64,000 bases of DNA from Deinococcus phoenicis (GCF_000599865.1 NZ_JHAC01000061.1:1-64000), one strand, 5' to 3'. Numbered from the stretch's first letter, positions 32,350-45,765 are shown. The notes: generated from the letters alone by a model not told the origin. Numbers and translations: made by a program.

Positions 32350-32513
32350 GGCCGCTCCTCGCGGATATCCGGCCAGGCCAGCAGCACCCTGGCGCGCACA
32401 GCGGGCAGGCTTCCGGCAAGAAAGCCCGCAGAGAACGGGGCGTCACCGCCGTGCAGATCAGGTCGTCGGCCAGCACCACGCGCTCGCCAGGACCGGGGAC
32501 AGTCACCCGGCGG

Positions 32514-33878
32514 TCACGACACTAGCCGCACGTTGTCGTGCTCGGTCATCAGCCGCACGAAGGCGTCCACGTATTGCGGATCGAACTGCCGCCCGGCCTG
32601 CAAACGGATCTCTTTCAGGGCATGTTCGTGCGACCAGGCGGGCTTGTAGGACCGGACGCTGGTGAGGGCGTCGTAAACGTCCACGATGGCAAAAAGCCGC
32701 GCGGACTCGGGGATGCTCTGGCCGCGCAGACCGGCCGGATACCCACCGCCGTCCCAGCGCTCGTGGTGGTAACGCACCAGGTCGAGCGTCTCGGCGGGCA
32801 GGAAGTGCAGGTCCTGGAGCATGTCGTAGCCGATGACGGTATGGCGCTGGATGATGCGGCGCTCGTCGGGGTCGAGGGGACCGTCCTTGTGCAGGACGCG
32901 GTCGGGAATCGCCAGCTTGCCGAGGTCATGCAGGTACGCGCCCCACCGCAGTGCCCGCACCCGGTCCTCGTCCCAGCCCAGTTGCCGCGCCAGCCGGACG
33001 CTGGTGCTGACCACGCGCAGGGTGTGGCCGCCGGTGTCGTCGTCACGGCATTCCAGGGCCGCACCCAGCGAGCGCAGGGTGAGGTCGTTGGCGTCACGCA
33101 GGTCGCAGATGGCCTGCCACTGCCCCAGTTGCGCGCCCAGCAACCGCGCGAAGGCGGCGATGACCGCCGTCTCTTCCTCACTGAACGCACTGCCGGGACG
33201 GGTCAGGATCAGCATGCCCAGGTGACGCTCGGTGCGGTCGTAGACGGGCGCGACGTGGTGGTGGAGCCGCTCGCCGCGTTTCAGGAGCGCGAGCACTTCC
33301 TCGGCCACCCAGTGGTCGGCCTGCACGCTGCGGCTGTCGTCGTCGCTGGGCTGGATGGGCCGTTCGAGGTGCCGCTCGAAGGCCCCCCGCGCCCCGAGAA
33401 TCTGGGGCGTGCCCTGGCGGTAGGCCACAAAGGCCACATTCGGCGCGACCCCCAGCCGGTCGAGGATATCCACCCCCGCCCGCACGATGGCCTCGCCGTT
33501 GCGGGCCTGGGCCAGCCGCTCGCTGCCCGTCTGGAGCGCCTGCATCGTCTTGCGCGTCCAGGCGAGTTCTGCGGCGGTGGCCTGCCCCCGCACGGTCAGC
33601 ACGCCCAGCGTGGCCAGGACCAGCAGCCCGCCCAGCAGCTCGGCCAGCGTCGGGGCCGCGCCCGGGGCCGCCCGGTGCAGCGCCAAGGACGCGATGAACG
33701 CGACCGGATAGGCCACCAGTGCCGCCCAGCGCCACGCCTCACCCCGTGACCCGGCCAGGACGGTCAGCAACAGCGCGGCCCCAGCCATCAGGCCTTGCTG
33801 CCGCGTCAGGGCGGCATACCCGAGGGCAGCCAGCCCCAGCAGCAACGACAGGAAGAACAGGGGGCGGCGGTGAATCAC
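32514..33878 (-). CDS. Membrane GAF/HD-GYP cyclic-di-GMP phosphodiesterase-type protein
   Basis: The 454-residue protein starts with about four membrane helices (8-95), then a GAF-like domain (about 110-250) and a C-terminal HD-GYP domain (about 265-450). The HD pair is at 317-318 (YLHDLGK) and the GYP at 379-381 (WDGGGYPAGL), with the HHERW metal histidines intact. It should hydrolyse c-di-GMP in response to a small ligand sensed by GAF. The GTG start at 33878 follows TAGACT (33885-33890) by 6 nt. The GAF ligand is unknown. Confidence 0.9.
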   Translation of the reverse strand: MIHRRPLFFLSLLLGLAALGYAALTRQQGLMAGAALLLTVLAGSRGEAWRWAALVAYPVAFIASLALHRAAPGAAPTLAELLGGLLVLATLGVLTVRGQATAAELAWTRKTMQALQTGSERLAQARNGEAIVRAGVDILDRLGVAPNVAFVAYRQGTPQILGARGAFERHLERPIQPSDDDSRSVQADHWVAEEVLALLKRGERLHHHVAPVYDRTERHLGMLILTRPGSAFSEEETAVIAAFARLLGAQLGQWQAICDLRDANDLTLRSLGAALECRDDDTGGHTLRVVSTSVRLARQLGWDEDRVRALRWGAYLHDLGKLAIPDRVLHKDGPLDPDERRIIQRHTVIGYDMLQDLHFLPAETLDLVRYHHERWDGGGYPAGLRGQSIPESARLFAIVDVYDALTSVRSYKPAWSHEHALKEIRLQAGRQFDPQYVDAFVRLMTEHDNVRLVS

Positions 33879-34000
33879 GCCAGAAGTCTAGCATCCAGAT
33901 AAAGACTTCCTAAAGCAACCGGGCTTCATCCTCATGCAGATGCCAAAACGGCAATGAGAATTTTTCGACATTCCCAGGTCTGGCCCCTGGCGGGTCAAGA

Positions 34001-34040
34001 AGAAGGAGGGCCTCCGGCATACAGCCTGGCCCTCCCTTCT
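34001..34040 (-). terminator. Hairpin terminator after panD
   Basis: AGAAGGAGGGCC pairs with GGCCCTCCCTTCT (one bulge) around a 15-nt loop, about 10 nt beyond the panD stop. The minus strand continues TGACCCGC, without a strong U-tract. Confidence 0.6.
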
Positions 34041-34050
34041 CCTCCGGCGC

Positions 34051-34413
34051 TCAGGCGGGCTGGAGGTCCAGAATCCGGTTTTTCGCGTCCACCAGTACCA
34101 CACGCGGCTCCAGGGTCCGGGCTTCCTCCTCGGTGAAGTTGCCGAACGCCGCGATGATGACCATGTCGCCGGGGCGCATCAGGTGCGCGGCGGCCCCATT
34201 GATCCCGATCACGCCGCTGCCGCGCGGACCGCTGAGGGCATAGGTATGGAGGCGGTTCCCGTTGGTGATGTTCCAGATGTCCACCCGCTCGTTGACCAGG
34301 ATGTCCGCCGCGTCCAGCAGATCCTGGTCGATGGTGACGCTCCCGACGTAGTCGAGGTCCGCCTGCGTGACGGTCGCGCGGTGAATCTTGGCCCTGAACA
34401 TGATGCGTTCCAC
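34051..34413 (-). CDS. panD: Aspartate 1-decarboxylase
   Basis: This pyruvoyl enzyme makes beta-alanine for pantothenate/CoA. The 120-residue proenzyme has the YVGSVTID self-cleavage site, with processing expected between Gly24 and Ser25, plus NITNGNR and GAAAHL. With the GTG start at 34413, Ser25 falls at the family-standard position. That start is also backed by TACAAT 8 nt upstream (34422-34427), so the mRNA is probably leaderless; the ATG at 34401 would shift the site and lacks a signal. Confidence 0.95.
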   Translation of the reverse strand: MERIMFRAKIHRATVTQADLDYVGSVTIDQDLLDAADILVNERVDIWNITNGNRLHTYALSGPRGSGVIGINGAAAHLMRPGDMVIIAAFGNFTEEEARTLEPRVVLVDAKNRILDLQPA

Positions 34414-34421
34414 GAGGCTGG

Positions 34422-34427
34422 ATTGTA
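34422..34427 (-). promoter_or_regulatory. -10 box of the leaderless panD promoter
   Basis: TACAAT (minus strand) ends 8 nt before GTG 34413. It decides the GTG as start and fits residue numbering of the processing site. Confidence 0.65.
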
Positions 34428-34597
34428 CGCGCTGGGAAGCCGGGGGGACGTGATGGGAAGCTTTATTCGGCGCGGCAAACTCCCGGTGATCCGGGGCTAT
34501 GAGCCGTGGGCCATAAGCCGTAGTCCACGCAGCTGACGCCGGACGCTGATGCTTTCGGGTGCTGATTTTCTCAGCTCACCGCTTCAGACCTGGCCGC

Positions 34598-36154
<1,557 letters not shown>

Positions 36155-36235
36155 GCACGGTCCTTGTGGGTGGGGAGTCGGTCGCGGTTCACCGGGGCAT
36201 GGTAGCGGGTTGTGGGATGTGAGCGCGGGGAACCA

Positions 36236-36259
36236 CAAAAAAACGCCCATGCCTGGGCG
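36236..36259 (-). terminator. Intrinsic terminator of the 43-residue gene
   Basis: CGCCCA-GGCA-TGGGCG (36244-36259) is followed on the minus strand by a run of seven or more U residues (36236-36243). It is one of the clearest intrinsic terminators in the window and lies 41 nt past the stop of the small gene at 36300-36431. Confidence 0.85.
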
Positions 36260-36299
36260 GGGAGCGGGGCAAAGAAGGGGGCAACCGGGGGAGAGAGGC

Positions 36300-36431
36300 T
36301 TAGTTCAGGGCGTGCAGGAGCGCCGCCGGGCCGGTGAGGAAGGTGCCGAGGGCCGCAATCAGCACGGCCACCTCACCTATCTTCACTGGCTTTCGCGGGC
36401 GCTTGGGTTTATCCTTACGGTGTTGGGCCAT
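36300..36431 (-). CDS. Small basic membrane-type protein, 43 residues
   Basis: I do not recognise this protein. It begins [17 protein letters not shown], a strongly basic head of 17 residues. A single hydrophobic segment (about 19-42, rich in Ala, Leu, Val and Ile with GTFLTGP in the middle) follows, and the protein stops right after it. That suggests a small inner-membrane protein with its positive end in the cytoplasm. A near-perfect AAGGAGGTGAAT ribosome site sits 6-8 nt before the ATG, a 9-bp leader hairpin lies 5 nt before that, and an intrinsic terminator follows. These signals together support a real, separately transcribed gene between bamA and rqcH. Confidence 0.75.
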   Translation of the reverse strand: MAQHRKDKPKRPRKPVKIGEVAVLIAALGTFLTGPAALLHALN

Positions 36432-36450
36432 AAGGATTCACCTCCTTTCC

Positions 36451-36475
36451 GCACCCGGAACGCAACTCCGGGTGC
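36451..36475 (-). promoter_or_regulatory. 9-bp leader hairpin upstream of the 43-residue gene
   Basis: GCACCCGGA pairs perfectly with TCCGGGTGC around a 7-nt loop, ending 5 nt from the GGAGGT ribosome site. It could control translation or stabilise the 5' end. Confidence 0.5.
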
Positions 36476-36580
36476 TTTCGCGTATTCCCGTGTTGCGCCC
36501 CCCCTCCCGGTTGTCATGCACCCCGTCCCAAATGGGACAACGTGAGTCCAGCTCATCCCGTGAGCCTGCCCCACAACCAA

Positions 36581-36614
36581 AAAGAGAGGCAGGCCCCGTA
36601 AGGCCCACCTCTCC
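36581..36614 (-). terminator. Intrinsic terminator after bamA
   Basis: GAGAGG-x2-GGCC pairs with GGCC-x2-CCTCTC around a 6-nt loop (36584-36614). The minus strand then reads TTTTGGTTG. It lies about 15 nt past the bamA stop. Confidence 0.75.
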
Positions 36615-36626
36615 CCTTCCTGCGCG

Positions 36627-39160
<2,534 letters not shown>

Positions 39161-39163
39161 GCG

Positions 39164-39199
<36 letters not shown>

Positions 39200-39330
39200 A
39201 CGAAAACAAGCTGGCGGGGGCACCTGGCAAGTGCCTTACCTCACCTTTCCTGCTGCGCCGCTGAGAAGGGTGAAGGAATGTTGACGAGGCATCCACCTCT
39301 CGCCGCCGCCGGGGGGCTTCCCGCCTGGAC

Positions 39331-39359
39331 TTGAGTGCCGCGCCCGGACAGGCCACAAT
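39331..39359 (+). promoter_or_regulatory. Sigma-70-like promoter upstream of yggS-divIVA
   Basis: TTGAGT (39331-39336) and CACAAT (39354-39359) are separated by 17 nt. The start codon of yggS is about 98 nt further on, so this transcript would have a leader, unlike most in the window. Confidence 0.45.
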
Positions 39360-39457
39360 GCCCGGCGTGAAGCACAACGGAAAGAGGACCGGATGAAGGG
39401 GGAACGCACGTCCCTTCGGAAAGGGCCGGGCCGCACCACGAGAAGGGGACAGGCCGC

Positions 39458-40143
39458 GTGAGTCTGCCGGAAGTTCTGGCCGGCATCCGCGCGGCCGAGG
39501 AGCGGGCGGGCCGCGCGCCGGGCAGCGTGCGCCTGGTGGCCGTGACCAAGGGCCAGGACCCGGACGCCATTCGCGGCCACGTGCTGCGGTATGCGGCCCT
39601 CCAGCCGGGCGGCTTTCCGCTGGGCGAGGGCCGCGCGCAGGAACTGCGGGACAAGGCGGCGCAGATGACCGGCCCCGACTGGACCAGCCCCGAGTCGCCC
39701 GGGCTGGAGTGGCACTACATCGGGCCGCTGCAACTGAACAAGGTCAAATACATGCGCCCCGTGACCCTGATCCACGCGCTGGAGGACGTGCGGCAGGCCC
39801 AGGCTCTGGCAGACGCCGCCGCGAAGTGGGGCCGCGCACCGGACGTGCTGCTGCAACTGCACAACGGCGAGGCCCAGAAACACGGCATTCACCCGCAGGA
39901 CCTCCGCAGCGTCTACGCTGAGGTGGTGCAGACCGGCCTGAACGTGCGGGGCCTGATGGTGATGGCCCCCGACCTCGGGGACGCCGCGGCGGCAACGGAA
40001 GCGGCCCGGCAGGTGTTCAGGGACGCGGCCCGGCGTGCCCACGATCTGGGCCTCCCGGAACTCAGCATGGGCATGAGCGGCGACTACCCGGTCGCCATCG
40101 AGAGCGGCGCGACCCTGGTGCGCGTCGGAAGGAGTCTTTTTAT

Positions 40144-40147
<4 letters not shown>
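39458..40147 (+). CDS. YggS/PLPBP family PLP-homeostasis protein
   Basis: The 229-residue alanine-racemase-fold protein binds PLP without known catalysis and keeps vitamin B6 and amino-acid pools in balance. The PLP lysine is Lys31 in LVAVTKG; other family segments are [30 protein letters not shown] and [15 protein letters not shown]. It starts with GTG at 39458. Its stop overlaps the divIVA start by 4 nt. In many Gram-positive bacteria a homologue (ylmE) lies in the division cluster near divIVA, so the pairing is meaningful. Confidence 0.92.
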
Positions 40148-40938
<791 letters not shown>

Positions 40939-41000
40939 TCCGGGAGGGCCGGCCCTCCTCTGCGGTTCACCGTTCAGCTCGCGGCATCCGGGCGCGCCCT

Positions 41001-41999
41001 TCAGGTTTCCACCGCCTGCCAGTCGAAGCCGCCGCGCTCGGTCATGGCCCGCAGCAGACTGCGGCGATCCCCCAGGGCCGCGAGGGCCGCGTGAACCTCG
41101 GTGTCGGGGCGCACCGGCAGTCCGGCGGCCCGCAGCGGCGCGAGGTCGGGGAAGGGAGGCGGGACGGGTGCGCGCCCGCCGTACACCCGGCGGTAGGTGT
41201 CCAGCACGCTGGAGATGGACGACCGCAGGATCCTCAGCCCCCTGGGCGGCGGGAGGTCCAGGGCGTGCTCGATCAGGGTCAGGGCCTCGTCGAGGGCGGG
41301 CAGCGCCAGTTCCAGGGACTCCTGGGGGTGGCGGTCGTGAAAGCGGAACAGGGCGGGCGTGTTCTTGTGCTGGGCATCCAGGGCATTCAGATCATCCCGC
41401 ACGTCCCCGATCAAGCCGGCCAGGCCCTCCGGATGATCGTGCCAGGCGGTCAGAATCAGGCCCTGCGCGGTGCCCCCCCAGCTGTGCAGCCGCAGCGCCA
41501 CAATGCGCCGGTCGGCCTGGGCCTGCGCGGTGGGCACGATAAACGAGATGGCGAACGTGAACAGGAAAAAGCCGTTCAGCGCGGCCACGTCGGTCAGCAG
41601 GCGCCACCCGTTGCCCAGCGGTTTGAGGTCCCCCAGGCCCAGCGTGGCGAGGGTATAGCCCACGAAGTACAGCACGTCCCAGGGGTCGGCGGGTGTGCCG
41701 GTTGAGGACCCCACCAGTTCCCCCTGCCCCGACCAGAACACCAGCGCCCAGCCCACCCAGGTCAGGAGTGCCCAGAACAGAAAGGTGCCGACCACCAGCA
41801 GACTGCCCGACCAGGCCAGCAGGGTGCGGCGGCCCGTCACGCCCGCGAGCCACCGGACGGCGGCGTACAGCGGGCGGTGAATCATCCACGCGAGGCGGCC
41901 CTCGCCGGATTGCAGGCTGCTGGCGAGTACATCGAGCAGCGCCGCGACAATCAGGACCACTCCGGGAATCCACAGCAGCGCGCGTAGCATTGCGGGCAT
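41001..41999 (-). CDS. Two-TM potassium-channel-like ion channel
   Basis: The 332-residue protein has an N-terminal hydrophobic helix (5-30), then helices at about 60-90 and 135-160 that flank a pore loop TLATLGLGD (116-124). The filter reads T-L-G-L-G-D rather than the canonical T-V-G-Y-G-D, so K+ selectivity is uncertain. A cytoplasmic C-terminal domain of about 170 residues follows. The start at 41999 (or ATG 41990) was chosen because the hydrophobic segment begins there; the long upstream frame is not supported. Confidence 0.8.
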   Translation of the reverse strand: MPAMLRALLWIPGVVLIVAALLDVLASSLQSGEGRLAWMIHRPLYAAVRWLAGVTGRRTLLAWSGSLLVVGTFLFWALLTWVGWALVFWSGQGELVGSSTGTPADPWDVLYFVGYTLATLGLGDLKPLGNGWRLLTDVAALNGFFLFTFAISFIVPTAQAQADRRIVALRLHSWGGTAQGLILTAWHDHPEGLAGLIGDVRDDLNALDAQHKNTPALFRFHDRHPQESLELALPALDEALTLIEHALDLPPPRGLRILRSSISSVLDTYRRVYGGRAPVPPPFPDLAPLRAAGLPVRPDTEVHAALAALGDRRSLLRAMTERGGFDWQAVET

Positions 42000-42343
42000 T
42001 CTGTCAGGACGGGGGCCAGCGGCAGCAGGGCTTTCCTTTAACCCTCTCCCGGCGCGGCCAGTCGACATGACCCCCGGGGACAGCGCGCAGGTCTGGGACG
42101 TAGGTGCGGCGCGTTCCGGGTCCTGGCCGCCCCTGGAGCCTTTCACCTGCGCGTCTCCCGCAGCCCGGACCGGGCGAGGGCGGGGCGGGAACACGCGGCG
42201 ATGGCGTCGGCATTGGCGGAAGGGCTTCCCACGCCGGTTCTCCTGACCACCCGTTCATTCACCCGCCGCCTTATCTCCCGTTCCAAACGCAGCGGGCGCC
42301 CCGGGCACTGACCTGAAGCGGCCTGCCTCAGCGCCCGATCAGC
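42000..42343. other. Intergenic stretch, 344 nt, no gene seen
   Basis: No open frame with good coding bias, hairpin with U-tract or repeat was recognised here. It lies between the channel gene (upstream side) and the 3' end of the TPR-like gene, and may hold the channel promoter. Confidence 0.5.
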
Positions 42344-43045
42344 TCAGCGTCCGGTCTGCTCAGTATCCGGGGCGAAAGGAACGAGCCAGATCCGTCCCAG
42401 CTCTCCCGCCACGGCCTGTGCAGCCGCTTCCTCCTCGCGGCCCAGCGCCAGTAGCGCCACCACACAGGCTGGGCTGCGGGGGAGGCTGCGGGCCAGGGCC
42501 TTGGCCGCGGTGCGCCCCGCTTTCTCGCGGCTGCCCAGCGCCGCCTGCGCGTGGGCGAGAACGGCCAGCAGATAGGCGTCGGCCTCCTGCCCGGTCAGTT
42601 CGGCGACCTTGAGACCTTCGGCCAGGGCGCGGAGGGCAGCCCTCGGGTCCGGGGAAAGCAGGACTTCCCCGAGCAGGGTCGCGGCGGCGACGAGCGCCCC
42701 GGCGTCCCCCTCCGTGCGGGCGAGGGACCGGGCGCGGCGGGCCAGGTCGGGAGCCTGCGCCGGCCTGGCCTGCCAGGTCACGCGGGCACGCAGCAGGGCG
42801 GGGCGGGCGGTGTCCGGCTGGCCTTCCAGCGTGGCGAGGGCTTCGGCGGGCTGGCCCAGCCGCAGGTGCGCGGCGGCGAGCGTGAGGGGATCGTCGGCCC
42901 AGCGGACCGCCAGCGTGGGCCGACCGAGGTGCAGGGCCAGTGCCGCGCCCTGGGACCGTTCGGCAGGCGCCAGGGCACGCAAGGCGGCGAGGGCCGCCGG
43001 GTCGTCCCGCCTGTCCAGCGCCTCCTGCACGGCAGCCAGACTCAC
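42344..43045 (-). CDS. Hypothetical Ala/Leu-rich TPR-like protein
   Basis: The 233-residue product is a regular array of short helices (about 30-34-residue spacing, AEALATLEGQ, ADAYLLAVLAHAQAALGSREKAG) that looks like tetratricopeptide-type repeats. No catalytic motif is visible. The start is a GTG at 43045 that overlaps the esterase stop codon by 4 nt, so it is translated with the esterase. A role in protein-protein contact is the only thing the fold suggests. Confidence 0.68.
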   Translation of the reverse strand: MSLAAVQEALDRRDDPAALAALRALAPAERSQGAALALHLGRPTLAVRWADDPLTLAAAHLRLGQPAEALATLEGQPDTARPALLRARVTWQARPAQAPDLARRARSLARTEGDAGALVAAATLLGEVLLSPDPRAALRALAEGLKVAELTGQEADAYLLAVLAHAQAALGSREKAGRTAAKALARSLPRSPACVVALLALGREEEAAAQAVAGELGRIWLVPFAPDTEQTGR

Positions 43046-43815
43046 GCCCGGTCCGCCAGAAGTGCCCCGAAAGCGCGCAGGACGCCGGGCAACTGCGCCG
43101 CCCAGGTGCATTCGTCATGCCCGCCGGGGGTGACGCTCAGGGTGGCCTGCGCTCCCCGTCCGGTCAGGACGGCGTGCAGGGCACGGGTCTCCTCTACCTG
43201 CCGGGCGGAGGCGGCGGGCCTGTCCCCCTCGGCATCTCCGGTGGTCAGGTGGTACGTCTGCCCCCAGCGCGGATTCACGCGGGCCGCGTCCCGCAGCGCC
43301 GCGCGGTCCGCCCACCACACGCTGGGCGACAGCACGCCCAGGAAGCCGAAGGTAGAGGGGAAGCGCAAACCGGCCTCCAGGGCGAGCAGGCCGCCCAGGC
43401 TGCTGCCGATCAGGGCGGTGTGCCGTTGCCCGGCCAGGGTGCGGAAGCGGGCGTCCACCCAGGGCTTCACGGCTTCCACCAGGGCGCGCAGGGTCGTCGC
43501 CCCGTTTCCTCCGCCATGACGGGAATCGGGCCGCACGGTGTACTCCGGGATACGCGCTTCGCTGCCGTGCGGCAGGGCCACCAGCAGCAGTTCCAGCCCC
43601 TTCGCGGCGAGGGCTGCTCCCGCGAGGTCGGCCTTCCAGCTGCCGTGCGGTATCCCAGGCCCGAACACGTTCTGCCCGTCGAGGAGGTACGCGACCGGGA
43701 GGGGCCGCCCGCTTCTCTGGTAGTCAGGCGGCAACCAGACCTTCACCTCACGGCGGGTATCCAGCGCGGGCCAGGGCACGAGCAAGGTCTGAACGGTGCC
43801 CGGAGCGGCCTGCAT
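43042..43815 (-). CDS. Alpha/beta-hydrolase esterase (enterochelin-esterase-like)
   Basis: The 257-residue protein has LPVAYLLDGQNVFG, the nucleophile elbow GSSLGGLLAL, and a late GGHDECTWAAQL with the catalytic His. This is the pattern of the esterase family of Fes/IroE and putative acyl hydrolases. No signal peptide is visible. The start at 43815 was chosen because TATGCT at 43823-43828 lies 7 nt before it; an ATG at 43827 overlaps that box. Coupled to the downstream TPR-like gene. Confidence 0.82.
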   Translation of the reverse strand: MQAAPGTVQTLLVPWPALDTRREVKVWLPPDYQRSGRPLPVAYLLDGQNVFGPGIPHGSWKADLAGAALAAKGLELLLVALPHGSEARIPEYTVRPDSRHGGGNGATTLRALVEAVKPWVDARFRTLAGQRHTALIGSSLGGLLALEAGLRFPSTFGFLGVLSPSVWWADRAALRDAARVNPRWGQTYHLTTGDAEGDRPAASARQVEETRALHAVLTGRGAQATLSVTPGGHDECTWAAQLPGVLRAFGALLADRA

Positions 43816-43822
43816 GCCTGCC

Positions 43823-43828
43823 AGCATA
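43823..43828 (-). promoter_or_regulatory. -10 box deciding the esterase start
   Basis: TATGCT (minus strand) lies 7 nt before ATG 43815 and covers the earlier in-frame ATG (43827). Confidence 0.5.
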
Positions 43829-43859
43829 GCGGGCGGCCCGCTCACCGCCTTCAGGAAGG

Positions 43860-44063
43860 TCAGGCGCTCAGGCCGAAATCCAGACCCAGGAAGCGCCACA
43901 GTGAGCGCCGGGGCACACGCAGGCCGCTGGGATGTTCGACCGCGCCGAGGCGGCCGTCACGAATCCAGCGGCGGACGGTGCGTTCATGGGTTCCGGTGAA
44001 GTCGGCGACCTCGCGGACCTTCAGGAGCTTGGGGAGCGTCTGGAACTGTTCGGTGAGCGTCAA
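43860..44063 (-). CDS. Small helix-turn-helix DNA-binding protein (excisionase/MerR-like)
   Basis: The 67-residue product LTEQFQTLPKLLKVREVADFTG then HERTVRRWIRDGRLGAV and VPRRSLWRFL has the order of excisionase/MerR-type winged HTH domains (helix-turn-helix, then the wing). GGAGGTTCCC is followed by TTG at 44063, so a TTG start is proposed; the ATG further upstream would add an unrelated N-terminus. Such small proteins act as transcription or recombination directionality factors, but no integrase is nearby. It is the gene just upstream of the esterase on this strand, with a 44-nt gap. Confidence 0.72.
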   Translation of the reverse strand: MTLTEQFQTLPKLLKVREVADFTGTHERTVRRWIRDGRLGAVEHPSGLRVPRRSLWRFLGLDFGLSA

Positions 44064-44391
44064 GGGAACCTCCGAAAAGCACGCGGGGCCACCCGAAAGG
44101 CAGCCCCGACGACGTTCTGAATGGTGACCGGCCAGCGGCGCCTCTGGACCCCCACCACCCAGGAGTGGGAGGGACACCGGACGAGCAGAGAAGCCAGTCA
44201 ACTTGACGGCAGGGTACCACGCCCACCGTCAGGGCGCGGTCAAGAGTAAAGGTCCGCTTAGACCCCCGGGGCGGCGGCCAGACGACCGGGTAAGACAAAG
44301 GGGCCAGACAAAGGGGCAAGGGGCAAAGGTGCCTGAGCTGTGAGCAGGCGGTGCGGGCGCGGCAGCCCTCCTCACTGCCGGGGATTCGGAG
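44064..44391. other. Intergenic stretch with no coding gene, may hold a small RNA
   Basis: No open frame with convincing bias is present. It contains two copies of AGACAAAGGGGC near 44293-44318, a GCCTG/CAGGC hairpin just downstream and an orphan terminator at 44392-44415. It may hold a small RNA gene, or only the HTH and protease promoters. Confidence 0.4.
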
Positions 44392-44415
44392 AGAGCCGAG
44401 CAGAACGGCTCTTTT
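44392..44415 (+). terminator. Orphan intrinsic terminator
   Basis: AGAGCCG pairs with CGGCTCT around a 7-nt loop, followed by TTTT on the + strand. No + strand gene precedes it within several hundred bases (the nearest are on the - strand), so it may end a small RNA. Confidence 0.6.
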
Positions 44416-44580
44416 CCGTCCTCCTCCGGCCCATCACACCTGCGGCTCTAGCCTGCGGGCGTTCCCAATCTGGTCGCCACCCTCCCCACAACGCCCTCCG
44501 GGGCGTCCGGCAGGAGAGGGGGCCGGGTTGCCCGGACCTTTCCCGCCCACCCCAGTTTCCCGCACCGCCCCGGAGGCCCC

Positions 44581-45531
44581 ATGACCCGACTGACCCTGAC
44601 CGCCGCCACCCTCGCCCTCACCGCCCTGCTCGCGTCCTGCGGCAGCAACGGCACCACGACCACGAATGCCAGCGTGCCCGCGGATCAGACCAGCGCCGCA
44701 CCGACGCTGAATGTCGCCTCGCTGCCCGTGGACCCCTACGTGAAGACCAGCGGGCTTCAGGAGCAGGCCACCGAGCCTTACAACATCACCCTGAAGTTCG
44801 CGGCAGGCAGCTCGACCAGCGTGGTGAACGCGATGAACGCCGCCGCGAGCCGCTGGCAGCGCGTAATCACCCAGGGCCTGCCCAGCGCCAGTGCCAACAT
44901 TCCCGCCGGAGCCTGCGGCAGCAACGCGGCTTACTCGGGGACCATCGACGACATCCTGGTGTTCACGGGCAACACCAACATCGACGGCCCCGGCGGCATC
45001 CTGGCCCAGAGCGGCCCGTGCAGCATCCGCAGTGCCAGCGGCCTGACCACCTATTCCACGCTGGTGTTCGACACCGCCGACCTCTCGCAGTTCAGCAGCC
45101 AGCTGGCCGACATCGCCGTCCACGAGCTGGGGCACTCGCTGGGCATCGGGTCGCTGTGGTCGACGTTCGGTCTGGTGAGCGGCGTGGGCACCACCAACCC
45201 GGTCTACCGCGGCAGCAACGGCGTGCGCGAGTACCGCGCGTTCGGCGGCACACTCTCCACCGTGCCCGTGGAGAACCAGGGCGGCCAGGGCACGGCGGGC
45301 GCCCACTGGCGCGAGACGACCTTCAAGACCGAGCTGATGACCGGGTACCTCAACAGCGGCGTCGTGAACCCCCTCTCGCGCATGAGCGTCGGCTCGCTTC
45401 AGGACATGGGCTACGCCGTGAACTACGCCGCCGCCGACAGCTACAGCCTGCTGGCCGGGCAGAGCGCCGCCGAGGCCCTGCACCTCGGGGACCACGAGCA
45501 GGTCATCACGCCCAGGTACCGCAGCGAGTAA
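44581..45531 (+). CDS. Leishmanolysin-like (M8) zinc metalloprotease lipoprotein
   Basis: The 316-residue protein has a lipoprotein signal (LLASC, lipid-anchored Cys20), then a disordered Thr/Ala linker. The zinc site is HELGHSLGIG (181-190, His181, Glu182, His185), with a third ligand His242 and a Met-turn ELMTGY (251-256), all as in leishmanolysin (gp63)-type metzincins. It should cut proteins at the cell surface, and the zinc site is intact. GGAGG precedes the ATG. There is no dedicated inhibitor or chaperone gene next to it. Confidence 0.88.
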   Translation: MTRLTLTAATLALTALLASCGSNGTTTTNASVPADQTSAAPTLNVASLPVDPYVKTSGLQEQATEPYNITLKFAAGSSTSVVNAMNAAASRWQRVITQGLPSASANIPAGACGSNAAYSGTIDDILVFTGNTNIDGPGGILAQSGPCSIRSASGLTTYSTLVFDTADLSQFSSQLADIAVHELGHSLGIGSLWSTFGLVSGVGTTNPVYRGSNGVREYRAFGGTLSTVPVENQGGQGTAGAHWRETTFKTELMTGYLNSGVVNPLSRMSVGSLQDMGYAVNYAAADSYSLLAGQSAAEALHLGDHEQVITPRYRSE

Positions 45532-45558
45532 CCGCCGCCAGTTCCACTTCCTCCGGGT

Positions 45559-45588
45559 CCGCCCTCACCTCGCGTGGGGGCGGCGCCT
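45559..45588 (+). terminator. Intrinsic terminator after the M8 protease
   Basis: CCGCCCTCAC pairs with GTGGGGGCGG (one G-U pair) around CTCGC (45559-45583), followed by CGCCTTTT on the + strand. Confidence 0.7.
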
Positions 45589-45595
45589 TTTGACG

Positions 45596-45765
45596 CTAGA
45601 GCATTTGTCCGAATTACACCGCCCTGGGGAAAGCGCCTCCAACGGTTCCATTCTCCCAAACGCTCTCCCTCTTTCACTCGCTGTCTTGTGCAGAACGGAC
45701 GCCCTTGAGGACGCCTGCCCGCCCGCTCGGTCAAAAAGAAGGTCTCTTTTTGACAAATGCTCTAG
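45596..45765. repeat. Small non-coding repeat, family 2, 170 bp with inverted ends
   Basis: Perfect 14-bp inverted ends (CTAGAGCATTTGTC at 45596-45609 and its complement at 45752-45765) frame 142 nt. A 10-bp hairpin GTCAAAAAGA/TCTTTTTGAC lies at 45730-45754. The interior GAATTAC, CTGGGGAAAGC, TCCATTCT segments match the 21648-21714 copy. It resembles a MITE or Deinococcus SNR, without any coding capacity. Confidence 0.8.

Noticed and set aside
39392..39460. 22-codon basic open frame just upstream of yggS
   Set aside because: Short, no ribosome site or clear -10 box, and it lies in the leader of yggS. Not enough support.
44121..44249. 42-codon + strand open frame in the HTH-protease gap
   Set aside because: No ribosome site or promoter spacing of the kind seen elsewhere, and average codon bias.
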